DNA of 40,418 bases, from positions 1 through 40,418 of the forward strand of contig JADFPO010000023.1 of the NCBI GenBank assembly GCA_022562295.1. Direction: 5' to 3'. This document shows, piece after piece, positions 7,842 through 15,677 of the stretch. The stretch comes from Gemmatimonadota bacterium (GTDB taxonomy: Bacteria; Gemmatimonadota; Gemmatimonadetes; Gemmatimonadales; GWC2-71-9). Positions within the stretch are counted from its first letter, which is position 1. The number at the start of each line of letters is the position of its first letter. The translations under genes and the position numbers were made by a program. A model generated the notes under the pieces. It was given only the letters and a program-made list of their open reading frames with translations. It had not been told where the DNA came from and did not search any database.

Positions 7842-8765
7842 ATGAGGCGCCTCCTCTCTGCATTGTTGTTGACCACGTGCGCTGGGTTCGGCGCATGCGA
7901 CGGTCGACCGGCGAAAAAGAAGGTTCTGCTCATCGGGCTCGACGGAGTCCGTGTCGACATCCTGTCGGCCGCCAACACCCCCAACATCGATTCCCTCATC
8001 GCCCGGGGCACGTTCAGCGATCGGGCTTTGACCCGGCCTCGGACAGTCAGCGGCCCCGGGTGGTCCAGCATGCTGACCGGAGTCTGGAGCGACAAGCATC
8101 TGGTCACCAGCAACGATTTTACCGGTCACGACTACACGACGTATCCGGATTTCCTGACCCGTCTGGAGCAGATCGACTCCGACTACGCGACTTTCGCTGT
8201 GGTCGACTGGCCGCCATTGGGCGACACGGCGTCGGGCGGCCCACTCATCACCGACCAGATCGATGTCAAGCTGTTGTTCGACGGCGAAGCGGATACGGGA
8301 TATCAAATCGCCGATTCCCAATCCGTGGCGGCGGCCAGCGCATACCTGACGTTTCAGGACCCGGATGCCGCTTTCGTGTACCTCGGCAACATCGACGTGG
8401 TGGGCCACTCCACGAGTTCGCTGTCGCCGGAGTATCGCGCCGCGATGGAAGCCGCGGACGCCCAGGTGGGAATGCTTGTCGCGGCGCTCCGGCGCCGACC
8501 TGGGTTCGCCAACGAGGATTGGTTGATATTGATGAGCACCGACCACGGCCGGCGGGACGACGGGGGCCACGGGGAGCCGTCCCTGCAAGAGAGAACCATT
8601 TTCTACTTGGCCAGCGGTCCGTCGGCGATTGTCGGAGTTCCCCAACGGGCTCCCGAGATCGTAGACGTCGCCGTCACGGCGTTGGCCCACCTTGGCGTGA
8701 CGCTCGATCCGGCGTGGAGTTTGGACGGGCGCGTGGTGGGTCTCCGGCCGCAGCAAGCCCGATGA
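7842..8765 (+). CDS. Alkaline phosphatase family / type I phosphodiesterase lipoprotein
   Basis: A 307-residue protein with a short signal peptide ending in a possible lipobox (AGFGAC, Cys19), so it is probably anchored at an outer-facing membrane surface. The fold is the nucleotide pyrophosphatase/phosphodiesterase type of the alkaline phosphatase superfamily. Metal-binding Asp34 lies in IGLDGVR, the probable nucleophile Ser70 in TVSGPGW, and later metal ligands in GNIDVVGHS and STDHGRRDDGGHGE. Serine in place of the usual threonine at the nucleophile position is within the range of the family. It hydrolyses a phosphoester or phosphodiester; the substrate is unknown. It is the second gene of the SDR operon. 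No terminator was seen after it. Confidence 0.85.
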   Translation: MRRLLSALLLTTCAGFGACDGRPAKKKVLLIGLDGVRVDILSAANTPNIDSLIARGTFSDRALTRPRTVSGPGWSSMLTGVWSDKHLVTSNDFTGHDYTTYPDFLTRLEQIDSDYATFAVVDWPPLGDTASGGPLITDQIDVKLLFDGEADTGYQIADSQSVAAASAYLTFQDPDAAFVYLGNIDVVGHSTSSLSPEYRAAMEAADAQVGMLVAALRRRPGFANEDWLILMSTDHGRRDDGGHGEPSLQERTIFYLASGPSAIVGVPQRAPEIVDVAVTALAHLGVTLDPAWSLDGRVVGLRPQQAR

Positions 8766-8804
8766 CGGCGAAGCGGCTGGACTGGTCTCTGGCGCCTGCC
8801 CGGT

Positions 8805-8832
8805 TTCGACGTCCGACGTTCGGCGTGCGAAC
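8805..8832. repeat. Heptad array, CGACGTC type
   Basis: Four 7-base units, CGACGTC, CGACGTT, CGGCGTG, CGAAC, begin inside TTCGAC and end at CGAAC, so the ends are complementary. It lies 40 bases after the phosphodiesterase stop. A similar array is at 37762-37785. Confidence 0.5.
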
Positions 8833-8883
8833 AGCGGTTGGGGAATCGCGGAAGAACGCGGGTCGGCTCCCGCCGAGATAGAA

Positions 8884-9054
8884 TAGCCACGGAATCCACG
8901 GAAACCACGGACCCCCGCACTCCCCTTCCGTTTGGTTCCCCACACCCTCACCCACTCCGATGGACCGGCGTTGCTGTGCCCGCTGGCCGGGAGAACAGAA
9001 CACAAGAAATGGTGTGGTGGTGGGTTTTCCGTGGGGTCCGTGGATTCCGTGGCG
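8884..9054. repeat. Inverted element with 9-base period (CCACGGAAT)
   Basis: The left arm has CCACGGAAT, CCACGGAAA, CCACGGA in 9-base steps. The right arm has the inverse. GCCACGGAATCCACGGA (8886-8902) is perfectly repeated in inverse at 9037-9053, enclosing 134 bases that show no coding signal. It looks like a palindromic intergenic element between the phosphodiesterase gene and the pilin leader. Confidence 0.7.
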
Positions 9055-9080
9055 AACTCGGGCGGAGCGGAAGGGCCCGC

Positions 9081-9115
9081 CAGTGTGTTCCGACACTGTA
9101 CAGATGGTGTATACT
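9081..9115 (+). promoter_or_regulatory. Putative promoter and overlapping dyad of the pilin operon
   Basis: TATACT (9110-9115) matches the sigma70 -10 box closely. A weak -35-like TTCCGA is at 9088-9093 with 16-base spacing. CAGTGT (9081-9086) and ACACTG (9093-9098) form a perfect inverted repeat with a 6-base spacer over the -35 area. A factor bound here could replace or block -35 recognition. The start site would leave a leader of about 300 bases. Confidence 0.45.
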
Positions 9116-9161
9116 TGTGAGTTGAAAGGACTTAGCCCCACAGCGCCATTGGTCGCGATAG

Positions 9162-9327
9162 CCGGGGCAAGGTGTCCCCGGTCACAGCGAAAAGAACCGC
9201 GGCAGCGCAGATTGACAGCGTTGAAACCGGCACCGCGCAGGAGCGCGGGTTCCCACAACTTCGACAGGTCGGGAGAACGCCGGTTCCTTTGTGACGTGAG
9301 TCACACGACAGTGCACCGTTGCTGTCG
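9162..9327 (+). other. Structured 5' leader upstream of the riboswitch
   Basis: Several perfect stems are seen. CCGGGG/CCCCGG is at 9162-9181. AACCGGC (9223-9229) with GCCGGTT (9279-9285) encloses a CCGCGC-AGGA-GCGCGG hairpin. CGACAG/CTGTCG is at 9306-9327, directly before the GEMM aptamer. No long open frame with a pilin-like start lies here. I do not recognise a known RNA family in this part. Confidence 0.45.
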
Positions 9328-9412
9328 CTGTAAGGGCAAACCGCGGGCGACCGTGGGACGCAAAGCTACGGATCTCTCGCCGAACGACGGGAGATCGCCG
9401 GGCCGCCGGAGA
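9328..9412 (+). promoter_or_regulatory. Cyclic di-GMP-I (GEMM) riboswitch
   Basis: The core has the class signature: GGGCAAACC at 9334-9342 and GGGACGCAAAGC at 9355-9366. They are joined by a 6-bp stem capped with the GNRA tetraloop GCGA (9347-9350), which docks in the tertiary fold. The second helix is GATCTC (9371-9376) with GAGATC (9391-9396), followed by CGCCGGG. No A interrupts the GGG before CAAACC, so c-di-GMP is more likely than the cGAMP-binding variant. The Shine-Dalgarno sequence GGAG (9408-9411) sits at the aptamer's 3' edge, just before the ATG at 9420, so control of translation start is likely. It precedes minor pilin genes, a classic GEMM target. Confidence 0.9.
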
Positions 9413-9419
9413 CAGGTAA

Positions 9420-9917
9420 ATGGTCGATTCACACTCCTTCGTTGCTACAGCCATCGACACACCGCCGAAACGTCGCGGTGGGTTTACGCTCATCGAGTTG
9501 CTCATCGTAGTCGTGATCATCGGCATAGGTACGGGCTTCGCGCTGCCGTCACTGAAAGACACCTACTACAAGGAATCGGTACGCAACGCGCGGCGAGTGG
9601 GCCTAAACCAGGTCGCAAAGGCCCGGGGCACCGCGGCCACCCGCGGCTGCCAAGCGGTCGTGCACGGCACTACCGGATACGGCGGGCGTTTCTGGGTCAC
9701 CTCCTGCAAAGCCGACGGCACCGGTGTGGATACGGTGGGAAATGTGGAGTTCATGTCGGACGACGTGTACGTCGCAACCACCCCAGCAGATTCGGTGGTG
9801 TTCGAGCCAACCGGCATGGCTTCATCCGGAGGATGGTCTTACATGTACTTCTACCGGCCGAACGTTGCGTCGTATTGGGTCTATATCTCGCCCATCGGGG
9901 GTACCTATTGGAACTGA
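9420..9917 (+). CDS. Minor pseudopilin, FimT/GspH type
   Basis: A 165-residue prepilin. After a 20-residue basic leader comes the prepilin peptidase site G|FTLIELLIVVVIIGIGTGF, with Glu at +5, followed by the hydrophobic helix and a small C-terminal beta domain with two cysteines. It fits FimT/GspH minor pilins, which initiate or cap type IV pili or type II secretion pseudopili. It is the first gene after the GEMM riboswitch, 8 bases past its likely end, so it should respond directly to c-di-GMP. The leader is longer than usual (commonly 6-15 residues). Its stop overlaps the start of the next gene. Confidence 0.88.
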   Translation: MVDSHSFVATAIDTPPKRRGGFTLIELLIVVVIIGIGTGFALPSLKDTYYKESVRNARRVGLNQVAKARGTAATRGCQAVVHGTTGYGGRFWVTSCKADGTGVDTVGNVEFMSDDVYVATTPADSVVFEPTGMASSGGWSYMYFYRPNVASYWVYISPIGGTYWN

Positions 9918-10267
9918 ACGGCCGCTCGGGATTCACCCTTGTCGAGATCATCGTGGCGATCGTCATCCTCACGGTGGGCATACTCGGTATTGTGGGCGCA
10001 ACGGCTAAGATGACCGCACTGCAGAGCAGGGGGGAGCGACTCGCCACTGCGGCGTTCTACGCGCAAAGTAGGATGGAACAGCTGCGCGCCGCGGGATGCA
10101 CCCTTGCGGCAGGCGGCAACGAGACCCTCGTCGGCGTCTACATCATGACATGGACAGTGGCTGCACAGGTCGGCGGGTCGAGGGCGGTAATGGTAGCAGC
10201 AGAATATCCTACTGGAACGGCCGCCGCTGCAATCGACACTTTCGAGACATACATACCATGTCCATGA
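9908..10267 (+). CDS. pilV: Minor pilin, PilV-like
   Basis: A 119-residue prepilin with a six-residue leader and cleavage site SG|FTLVEIIVAIVILTVGILGIVGA. The hydrophobic segment, ILTVGILG motif and ESRMEQLR-like stretch (QSRMEQLRAAG) are typical of PilV/GspI. There is no ATG. The TTG at 9908, six bases after GGGGG (9897-9901), is the best start and overlaps the end of the previous gene by ten bases, which implies coupled translation. The pilin head is short. It would be processed by PilD and join the minor pilin tip complex. Confidence 0.82.
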   Translation: MELNGRSGFTLVEIIVAIVILTVGILGIVGATAKMTALQSRGERLATAAFYAQSRMEQLRAAGCTLAAGGNETLVGVYIMTWTVAAQVGGSRAVMVAAEYPTGTAAAAIDTFETYIPCP

Positions 10268-11157
10268 CGCGGCGCGGGTTCACCCTGGTGGAGTTGTTGG
10301 TGGCCATGACCGTCGGGACGTTGATAATGGGGGCAATCTACCAGTCGCTCATCGGGATACAGCGGCTCATGGCGACTCACAGCGAGCGCATCGAGGTGCA
10401 ACAGTCGTTGCGCGCTGGGGCGTTCTACATCACCCGCGCGTTGCGCGAGCTGGACGCCAGCGACGGAGATATCGAGATCGCCAACTCGGATCAGATTCGA
10501 TTCCGCGGCATGCGGTGGTCCAGCATGGTTTGCGCCACCCCGGCCGATATGGGCGGCAACGCGCAACTGCTCATACGTGACGCCATGACCATGGGATCCC
10601 GTGGGCCGGACGCCTCGCTCGACTCGGTCCTGGTATTCTATCAAGGCGATCCGCGCGATGCAGCGGACGACACTTGGATTATCGCCCGCCTGTCCGCGAC
10701 ATCGGCCACCACGTGCGACGACGGCGACGGGGCGACGGACACCCGCCTGGCCCCGCCCGCGCAGACTCTCTACGACACTCTGGCCGTTACTGCCGGCGCC
10801 GCCAGGATCATGGTGGCGACCGGGGTGCTGACAGGCGCCCCCATACGGGGCTTCCAACAGGAAGAATTGAGAGTCTCCAACTATTGGAACGGACGCCCCT
10901 GGATCATGCAGCGCTTGGCGACCAACTCGGGCGGTTGGAACTCGTGGGAGGGGTTGCTGGGTCCTCTCCAGACCTCGGACGGTCTGGAGCTGACGTACTA
11001 CGACGCATCGGGCAACGTCACGGCCGTGTTGACTAACATCGCCAGCGTCGGCATCGTGCTGCGCGCGGAATCGAACCGCGCGGCGTACACCAGCGGCGGC
11101 ACCATCGACAACATACGCGACTCGATCGTGACTCGCGTGGCGTTGCGCAACGACTGA
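10258..11157 (+). CDS. pilW: Minor pilin, PilW-like
   Basis: A 299-residue prepilin with leader MSMTRRG and cleavage before FTLVELLVAMTVGTLIMGAIY, followed by QRLMATHSERIEVQQSLRAGAFYITRALRELD. That long amphipathic helix and length are typical of PilW/GspJ. The start overlaps the pilV stop; a second ATG at 10264 makes an ATGA overlap and is equally possible. The C-terminal half is predicted mostly beta. In pilus systems PilW works with PilV, PilX and FimU/FimT to prime pilus assembly and to present adhesins such as PilY1. No pilY1 is seen nearby. Confidence 0.82.
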   Translation: MSMTRRGFTLVELLVAMTVGTLIMGAIYQSLIGIQRLMATHSERIEVQQSLRAGAFYITRALRELDASDGDIEIANSDQIRFRGMRWSSMVCATPADMGGNAQLLIRDAMTMGSRGPDASLDSVLVFYQGDPRDAADDTWIIARLSATSATTCDDGDGATDTRLAPPAQTLYDTLAVTAGAARIMVATGVLTGAPIRGFQQEELRVSNYWNGRPWIMQRLATNSGGWNSWEGLLGPLQTSDGLELTYYDASGNVTAVLTNIASVGIVLRAESNRAAYTSGGTIDNIRDSIVTRVALRND

Positions 11158-11176
11158 CAGATATAGGAGGTTGAAC

Positions 11177-12295
11177 ATGACCAATAGAGCAATTAACGAA
11201 CGTGGCGCGGCCTTGATAGTTGCCATCCTCAGCATGGTAGTGATGGGCGGGCTGGTGACGGCGGCGTTCACCACCACGTGGATGGAATTCCGGCTGGCCG
11301 ACAACACCCGGCGCGCCGCACAGGCCTTCGGCGCAGCAGACTTCGGTCTGGCCGAAACGATCGACAGCTGGAATGTGGGTGTTTGGAACAACATGGACGT
11401 GCTCGATTCCATCGCGGTGAGCGGGACATCCTCATACGGGCACGGCACCTACAGCGGCTATGTGAAACGCATGGCCGACGAGATGTTCCTGGTCATGATC
11501 ACGGGAAAAGACAAGTCTGGTAATAATCAGCAGCGGGTCGGCGAGTACGTGAGACTGTCCGGGGTGATGGTCGATATTCAAGCCGCGCTTACCGTACAGG
11601 GGCCGACCACCATCGGTGGCGCCGCTCAAATAGTGGGTGCTGACTCCACACCCTCGGGATGGAGCGACTGCCCGCCTCCCGACTCGACCCAATCCGGTAT
11701 TCGCATGCCGGATTCGTCCCTGCTCACGACGCAGGGCGGCTGCAGCGATGGTAGCTGCATTGCAGGAGACCCCCCGCTCGAGGAAGACGCCTCGGTTACC
11801 GACTCGACGTTCAGCCAATTCGGCGACATCGATTGGGGGGAGCTGGCGACGTATGCAGACACGCTGGCCCCCGGCACCTACTCGGGCATCAATCCCGTGT
11901 TCGATGGTTCCGGGAACTGCACCACATCGGTCCTGACCAACTGGGGAGACCCGTTAAACACATCGGACTGCAGCGACTACTACCCGCTGATGTACGTCCC
12001 CGGCAATTTGAAGCTCACCGGCAACGTCGGGCAGGGCATGCTGTTGATCGATGGCAACCTGGAGGTGTCGGGCGGCTTCGAGTTTTACGGTGTGGTGATC
12101 GTGCGGGGTCGGCTGAGCTCCACCGGCACCGGAGGGCACTTCAACGGCGCCGTGATGGCGCAGAACGTGGATCTCGACGACAACAAGATTCTCGGCAGCG
12201 CGCTGGTGCAGTATTCCAGCTGCGCCAGCAACAAGGCCCTCAAGGGCGCATCCGTAGCCGGCCGGCTCCCGTCGCGGGGATTTGTGTACCGCTAA
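11177..12295 (+). CDS. PilX-like pilus assembly protein, copy A
   Basis: A 372-residue protein. It lacks the FTLxE site but starts like PilX: basic residues, then RGAALIVAILSMVVMGGLVTAAFTT, a single hydrophobic helix. The rest is a large extracellular domain with cysteines in CPPP, GGCSDGSC, SGNC, SDCSD and YSSC, probably disulfide bonded. It ends with a glycine-rich beta part (VPGNLKLTGNVGQGMLLIDG). The ATG at 11177 has a perfect AGGAGG (11165-11170) six bases before it. It is the fourth gene of the riboswitch operon. A strong terminator follows. A second, diverged copy lies directly downstream, with 236 bases of the 3' halves almost identical. Confidence 0.8.
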   Translation: MTNRAINERGAALIVAILSMVVMGGLVTAAFTTTWMEFRLADNTRRAAQAFGAADFGLAETIDSWNVGVWNNMDVLDSIAVSGTSSYGHGTYSGYVKRMADEMFLVMITGKDKSGNNQQRVGEYVRLSGVMVDIQAALTVQGPTTIGGAAQIVGADSTPSGWSDCPPPDSTQSGIRMPDSSLLTTQGGCSDGSCIAGDPPLEEDASVTDSTFSQFGDIDWGELATYADTLAPGTYSGINPVFDGSGNCTTSVLTNWGDPLNTSDCSDYYPLMYVPGNLKLTGNVGQGMLLIDGNLEVSGGFEFYGVVIVRGRLSSTGTGGHFNGAVMAQNVDLDDNKILGSALVQYSSCASNKALKGASVAGRLPSRGFVYR

Positions 12296-12325
12296 CGGCC
12301 AGCCTCAGCTCGCTTTCCCTTCACG

Positions 12326-12357
12326 GAGCCGGCCCACCACGGGCCGGCTCTTTTCTT
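12326..12357 (+). terminator. Rho-independent terminator of the pilin operon
   Basis: GAGCCGGCCC (12326-12335) and GGGCCGGCTC (12341-12350) form a perfect 10-bp stem with a 5-base loop, followed by TTTTCTT. It separates the riboswitch operon from the second pilX-like copy, which must therefore rely on read-through or its own promoter. Confidence 0.9.
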
Positions 12358-12455
12358 ATGCACTACCCAGGGCCCGCCTTCCCTGGGACCTTCCGTTTTC
12401 CGGCTCCGCACTACATATCTAACGGTGGCAGTTCTTCTGAGTACGGAGGATACAC

Positions 12456-12485
12456 ATGATTTACATCCTGATGAGGCCGGCATGA
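12456..12485 (+). CDS. Possible 9-residue coupled leader peptide
   Basis: ATG at 12456, with GGAGG (12445-12449) six bases before it, opens a nine-codon frame (MIYILMRPA). Its TGA overlaps the ATG of the second pilX-like gene as ATGA. The strong ribosome site belongs to this small frame, not to the large gene. It could feed ribosomes to the downstream start, or be a remnant of a changed N-terminus. Confidence 0.35.
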   Translation: MIYILMRPA

Positions 12486-13597
12486 TCGGCCGGGCGCGAG
12501 ACGAGCGAGGCATGGTCTTGATGATGGCCATCCTCGCCATGGTAGTGATGGGCGGGCTGGTGACGGCGGCGTTCACCACCACGTGGATGGAATTTCGCTT
12601 GGCCGTCAACACCCGGCGTGCGGCTCAAGCCTTCGGCGCGGCGGAATTCGGCCTGGCCCAAACGATCAACAACTGGAACGTCGGCGTGTGGAACAACATG
12701 GACGTGCTCGACTCCGTGGCGGTGAGCGATTCGTCCTCATACGGTCACGGCCGCTACAGCGGGTACGTCATACGTATGGCCCAGGATCTGTTCCTAGTGG
12801 ATGTCACGGGATCGGGCCGTGGAGGCCTCTCGCAACAGCGGGTCGGCGAATACGTGAGGCTGTCCGCGGTACAGGTCGATATTCAAGCTGCGCTTACCGT
12901 ACAGGGACCGACCACCATCGGCGGCGCCGCTCAAGTAGTGGGTACTGACTCCGTACCATCGGGATCGGGATGGAGCGACTGCCCACCGCCCGACTCAGCC
13001 CAATCCGGCATACGCATGCCGGATTCGTCCCAGCTCACCACGCAGGGCGGCTGCAGCGATGCTAGCTGCATCACCTCGGTCGAGGAAGACTCCACGGTCG
13101 CCGATTCGACGTTCAGCGTTTTCGGCGACATCGATTGGGGGGAACTGGCGGCGTATGCGGACACACTGACCCCCGGTACCTACTCGGGCATCGATCCCGT
13201 GTTCGATGGTTCGGGGAACTGCAACACATCGGTCCAGACCAACTGGGGAGATCCGTTAAACACATCGGCCTGCACCGACTACTTCCGGCTGATGTACGTC
13301 CCCGGCAATTTGAAGCTCACCGGCAACGTCGGGCAGGGCATGCTGTTGGTCCAGGGCAACCTGGAGGTGTCGGGTGGCTTCGAGTTTTACGGTGTGGTGA
13401 TCGTGCGGGGTCGGCTGAGCTCCACCGGCACCGGAGGGCACTTCAACGGTGCCGTGATGGCGCAGAACGTGGATCTCGACGACAACAAGATTCTCGGCAG
13501 CGCGCTGGTGCAGTATTCCAGCTGCTCCAACAACAAAGCCCTCAAGGCCGCATCCGTAGCCCACCGGTTCCCGTCGCGGGGATTTGTGTACCGCTAA
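12482..13597 (+). CDS. PilX-like pilus assembly protein, copy B
   Basis: A 371-residue paralogue of the preceding gene, colinear over the whole length. The hydrophobic helix (MMAILAMVVMGGLVTAAFTT), the cysteines and the glycine-rich C-terminus are all kept. It differs in the middle: SGRGGLS for KDKSGNN, a Ser-Gly insertion before WSDC and a four-residue deletion after GGCSDASC. Its ATG at 12482 has only GAGG (12473-12476) before it and overlaps the stop of a nine-codon frame. A terminator separates it from copy A, so expression may be uncoupled from the riboswitch. The intact frame and conserved cysteines argue for function, perhaps an alternative tip subunit. Confidence 0.8.
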   Translation: MIGRARDERGMVLMMAILAMVVMGGLVTAAFTTTWMEFRLAVNTRRAAQAFGAAEFGLAQTINNWNVGVWNNMDVLDSVAVSDSSSYGHGRYSGYVIRMAQDLFLVDVTGSGRGGLSQQRVGEYVRLSAVQVDIQAALTVQGPTTIGGAAQVVGTDSVPSGSGWSDCPPPDSAQSGIRMPDSSQLTTQGGCSDASCITSVEEDSTVADSTFSVFGDIDWGELAAYADTLTPGTYSGIDPVFDGSGNCNTSVQTNWGDPLNTSACTDYFRLMYVPGNLKLTGNVGQGMLLVQGNLEVSGGFEFYGVVIVRGRLSSTGTGGHFNGAVMAQNVDLDDNKILGSALVQYSSCSNNKALKAASVAHRFPSRGFVYR

Positions 13598-13622
13598 CGG
13601 CCAGCCTCAGATCGCTTTTCCC

Positions 13623-13656
13623 CTACGGAGCCGGCAGCCATGGGTCGGCTCCGTAG
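13623..13656 (+). terminator. Hairpin after second pilX-like copy
   Basis: CTACGGAGCCG (13623-13633) pairs perfectly with CGGCTCCGTAG (13646-13656) around a 12-base loop. It is placed like the terminator of copy A and shares its GAGCCGG core, but has no T tract, so it may stop transcription poorly. The convergent M61 gene ends 54 bases later. Confidence 0.6.
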
Positions 13657-13709
13657 CGATGAGTCCCCAGAGCTTTTCTTGCCGCTGTTTCGTGAGACGT
13701 GATGCCGGC

Positions 13710-15542
13710 TTATCTCGAACTTTCTGCCTTGCTTTCGAGCCAACTCCGGCGAAAGCTCATCATGGCCTCGGTGATGTCCATACCCGCCTGTTCGTAAGGA
13801 ACCACTTCCAGCCGGCGGCTGGCCGCTAACTCTACGATCACGGTCTTCATTCCCTCGCGGGTCTCCAACGCCACCGCGATCGGATCCCCCACCTCGTGCT
13901 GCGCCAGCACCGCACTGACGTCGGATAGTTCCGTTACCGGGCGATCGGCGATGCTCACGACTCGGTCGCCACGACTAATGCCCGCCAGATAAGCCGGCCC
14001 CCCCACGCTCGGCGTCGTAGCAACGCGCACCCCGCGCTCGTCGGAATTCAAGGACATGCCGAGCCATGGATCGTTGGGCTGTGCGGGCCGCAGCAAAAAG
14101 CCGGCATTGGCGAGCAGAGCCACATAGTCGGGCACCTCCCTCCCGCGAACAAACTGGGCAAAGAAGTCGGTTGCGAAGTCGTCGTCGCCGGTGAACGCGC
14201 CCAGCGTCTGTTCGAGATCGTCGACGGTGTACGCCACTTCCGGTTTGCCGAACCGCTGCCATACCGCTCTCATATAACCGTCGAGCGACGAGTCAAACCG
14301 CGATCTCAGGGTAAGGTCGAGGTTCAATGCGATCACCGACCCCCAGGTGTAATAGGAAATGAACGTGTTCGCCCTATTGGTGGGATCCACCGCCGTAGCC
14401 GCGTCAACAAACGGGGCCTGCATGCTCATCTCGATCGGCGTGAAATACTGCCGGCCGGGGGCGTTGATCACGAAGCTCAATCCTCCGGAAATCGCCGTCG
14501 CATACTGCTCCACCGTCGTCAGTCCTGCTCGCCGGATGAACAAAGGCGTGTAATAGCTCGTGAACCCTTCGGCGAACCACAACTCTCGCGACATGTTGGC
14601 CCGCTCGAAGTCAAACGGCTCCAACGTGCGCGGCCGGATTCGTTCGACGTTCCACGAGTGGAAGAACTCGTGCGACACGGTCCCCAACACACGCAGTGGC
14701 CCGTCTCGCAGAGCGCGCGTGCTGACAAGAATGGTCGAGTTGCGGTGTTCCATGCCATCGCCCGACACATAGGGCAAGTAATCCGCGATGAAGGTGTACG
14801 TGCCTCCGTCGAACTCTGGCGCTTCCCCAAAGACGGCGATCTCTTCCTCCACGACCTCGCGCACCATTTGCGCATACACGTCGACCTCTGCATCACTGCC
14901 GTCGTGATGTACGGCCACCCGTATGGTCTGGTCCTCTCCATTCGACGCCACCGTCCACTCCCGCAACGCGAAGTCGCTCAACTCCGTCGGGCTGTCCATG
15001 AAGTAATACAGGTTGGGTGCGGTGAAGGTCATCGGGTCGTCGGTGGGAAACAGCTGCGTGGCAACCTTCCACTCGGACCCCTCCGGCGGCGTAAACGTTA
15101 TGCGGATTTCACGATCGCCGAGACCTCGTGCCCACATGAACGTCGCGGGGATGTTGAGGTGGGCGTGGGTGGGATCGACCTGCGAGTACGTTCCGTCCGC
15201 CCTGTCGGCAAACAGGGTATACGTGACCCGGACGGTCGCATCGTGAACCGGCACGTCCCACTGATAGGGATTGGGCCGCTCTACCACGAGGGGATGCCCC
15301 TCACCGTCTGTTGCGCGAACCGAATAGACGTTCTTGGCGAACTCGTGGAGCGCGTATCGCCCCGGTGACGAGCGACTCATCCGCAACTCGAGGGGTACCG
15401 CTGGCAACGCGGTGAACGTGACTGCAATCTCGGCTTCGTGGTGCACGACGTTGGGAAACGAAACCTCATATTCGATCTGTGCACTCAGACTGTTGCCCGA
15501 GCCGAGTGCGAGTACGGCCAGGGTGATCGCTGATTTCCTCAT
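13710..15542 (-). CDS. M61 family metallopeptidase with PDZ domain
   Basis: A 610-residue exported peptidase. A signal peptide of about 21 residues ends at LSA|Q. The N-terminal beta domain (25-190) is followed by the gluzincin domain, with zinc motif HEFFH at 291-295 (SHEFFHSWNVERIRP) and third ligand Glu325 in LWFAEG. GMEHRNST at 263-270 is the M61 substrate-binding motif related to GAMEN. A PDZ domain follows at about 490-575, with GISRGDRVVSIADRPV. M61 enzymes of the glycyl aminopeptidase type remove N-terminal Gly or Ala in the periplasm or outside. It is divergent from the VPS10 gene across 135 bases and converges with the pilin region. Confidence 0.95.
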   Translation of the reverse strand: MRKSAITLAVLALGSGNSLSAQIEYEVSFPNVVHHEAEIAVTFTALPAVPLELRMSRSSPGRYALHEFAKNVYSVRATDGEGHPLVVERPNPYQWDVPVHDATVRVTYTLFADRADGTYSQVDPTHAHLNIPATFMWARGLGDREIRITFTPPEGSEWKVATQLFPTDDPMTFTAPNLYYFMDSPTELSDFALREWTVASNGEDQTIRVAVHHDGSDAEVDVYAQMVREVVEEEIAVFGEAPEFDGGTYTFIADYLPYVSGDGMEHRNSTILVSTRALRDGPLRVLGTVSHEFFHSWNVERIRPRTLEPFDFERANMSRELWFAEGFTSYYTPLFIRRAGLTTVEQYATAISGGLSFVINAPGRQYFTPIEMSMQAPFVDAATAVDPTNRANTFISYYTWGSVIALNLDLTLRSRFDSSLDGYMRAVWQRFGKPEVAYTVDDLEQTLGAFTGDDDFATDFFAQFVRGREVPDYVALLANAGFLLRPAQPNDPWLGMSLNSDERGVRVATTPSVGGPAYLAGISRGDRVVSIADRPVTELSDVSAVLAQHEVGDPIAVALETREGMKTVIVELAASRRLEVVPYEQAGMDITEAMMSFRRSWLESKAESSR

Positions 15543-15677
15543 TGACGTTCAGTGCCTTTCGGACGTGGTTTGATGCCATCTGCGCCCGGGGAAGTTACAC
15601 ACCTGCTCGCGCAACGTGAGAGCACCCTGTACCTTTGGCGGAGTCCCCGCCGGTCGAACCCTTCTCGGAAACTTGGC

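Noticed and set aside
8960-9907. A plus-strand frame extending pilV upstream by more than 300 codons
   Set aside because: It runs through the promoter, leader and riboswitch and overlaps the FimT-like gene; the pilin leader starts at 9908.
10138-11448. A long minus-strand frame across pilW and pilX
   Set aside because: It crosses a conserved gene junction on the plus strand and has no family features.
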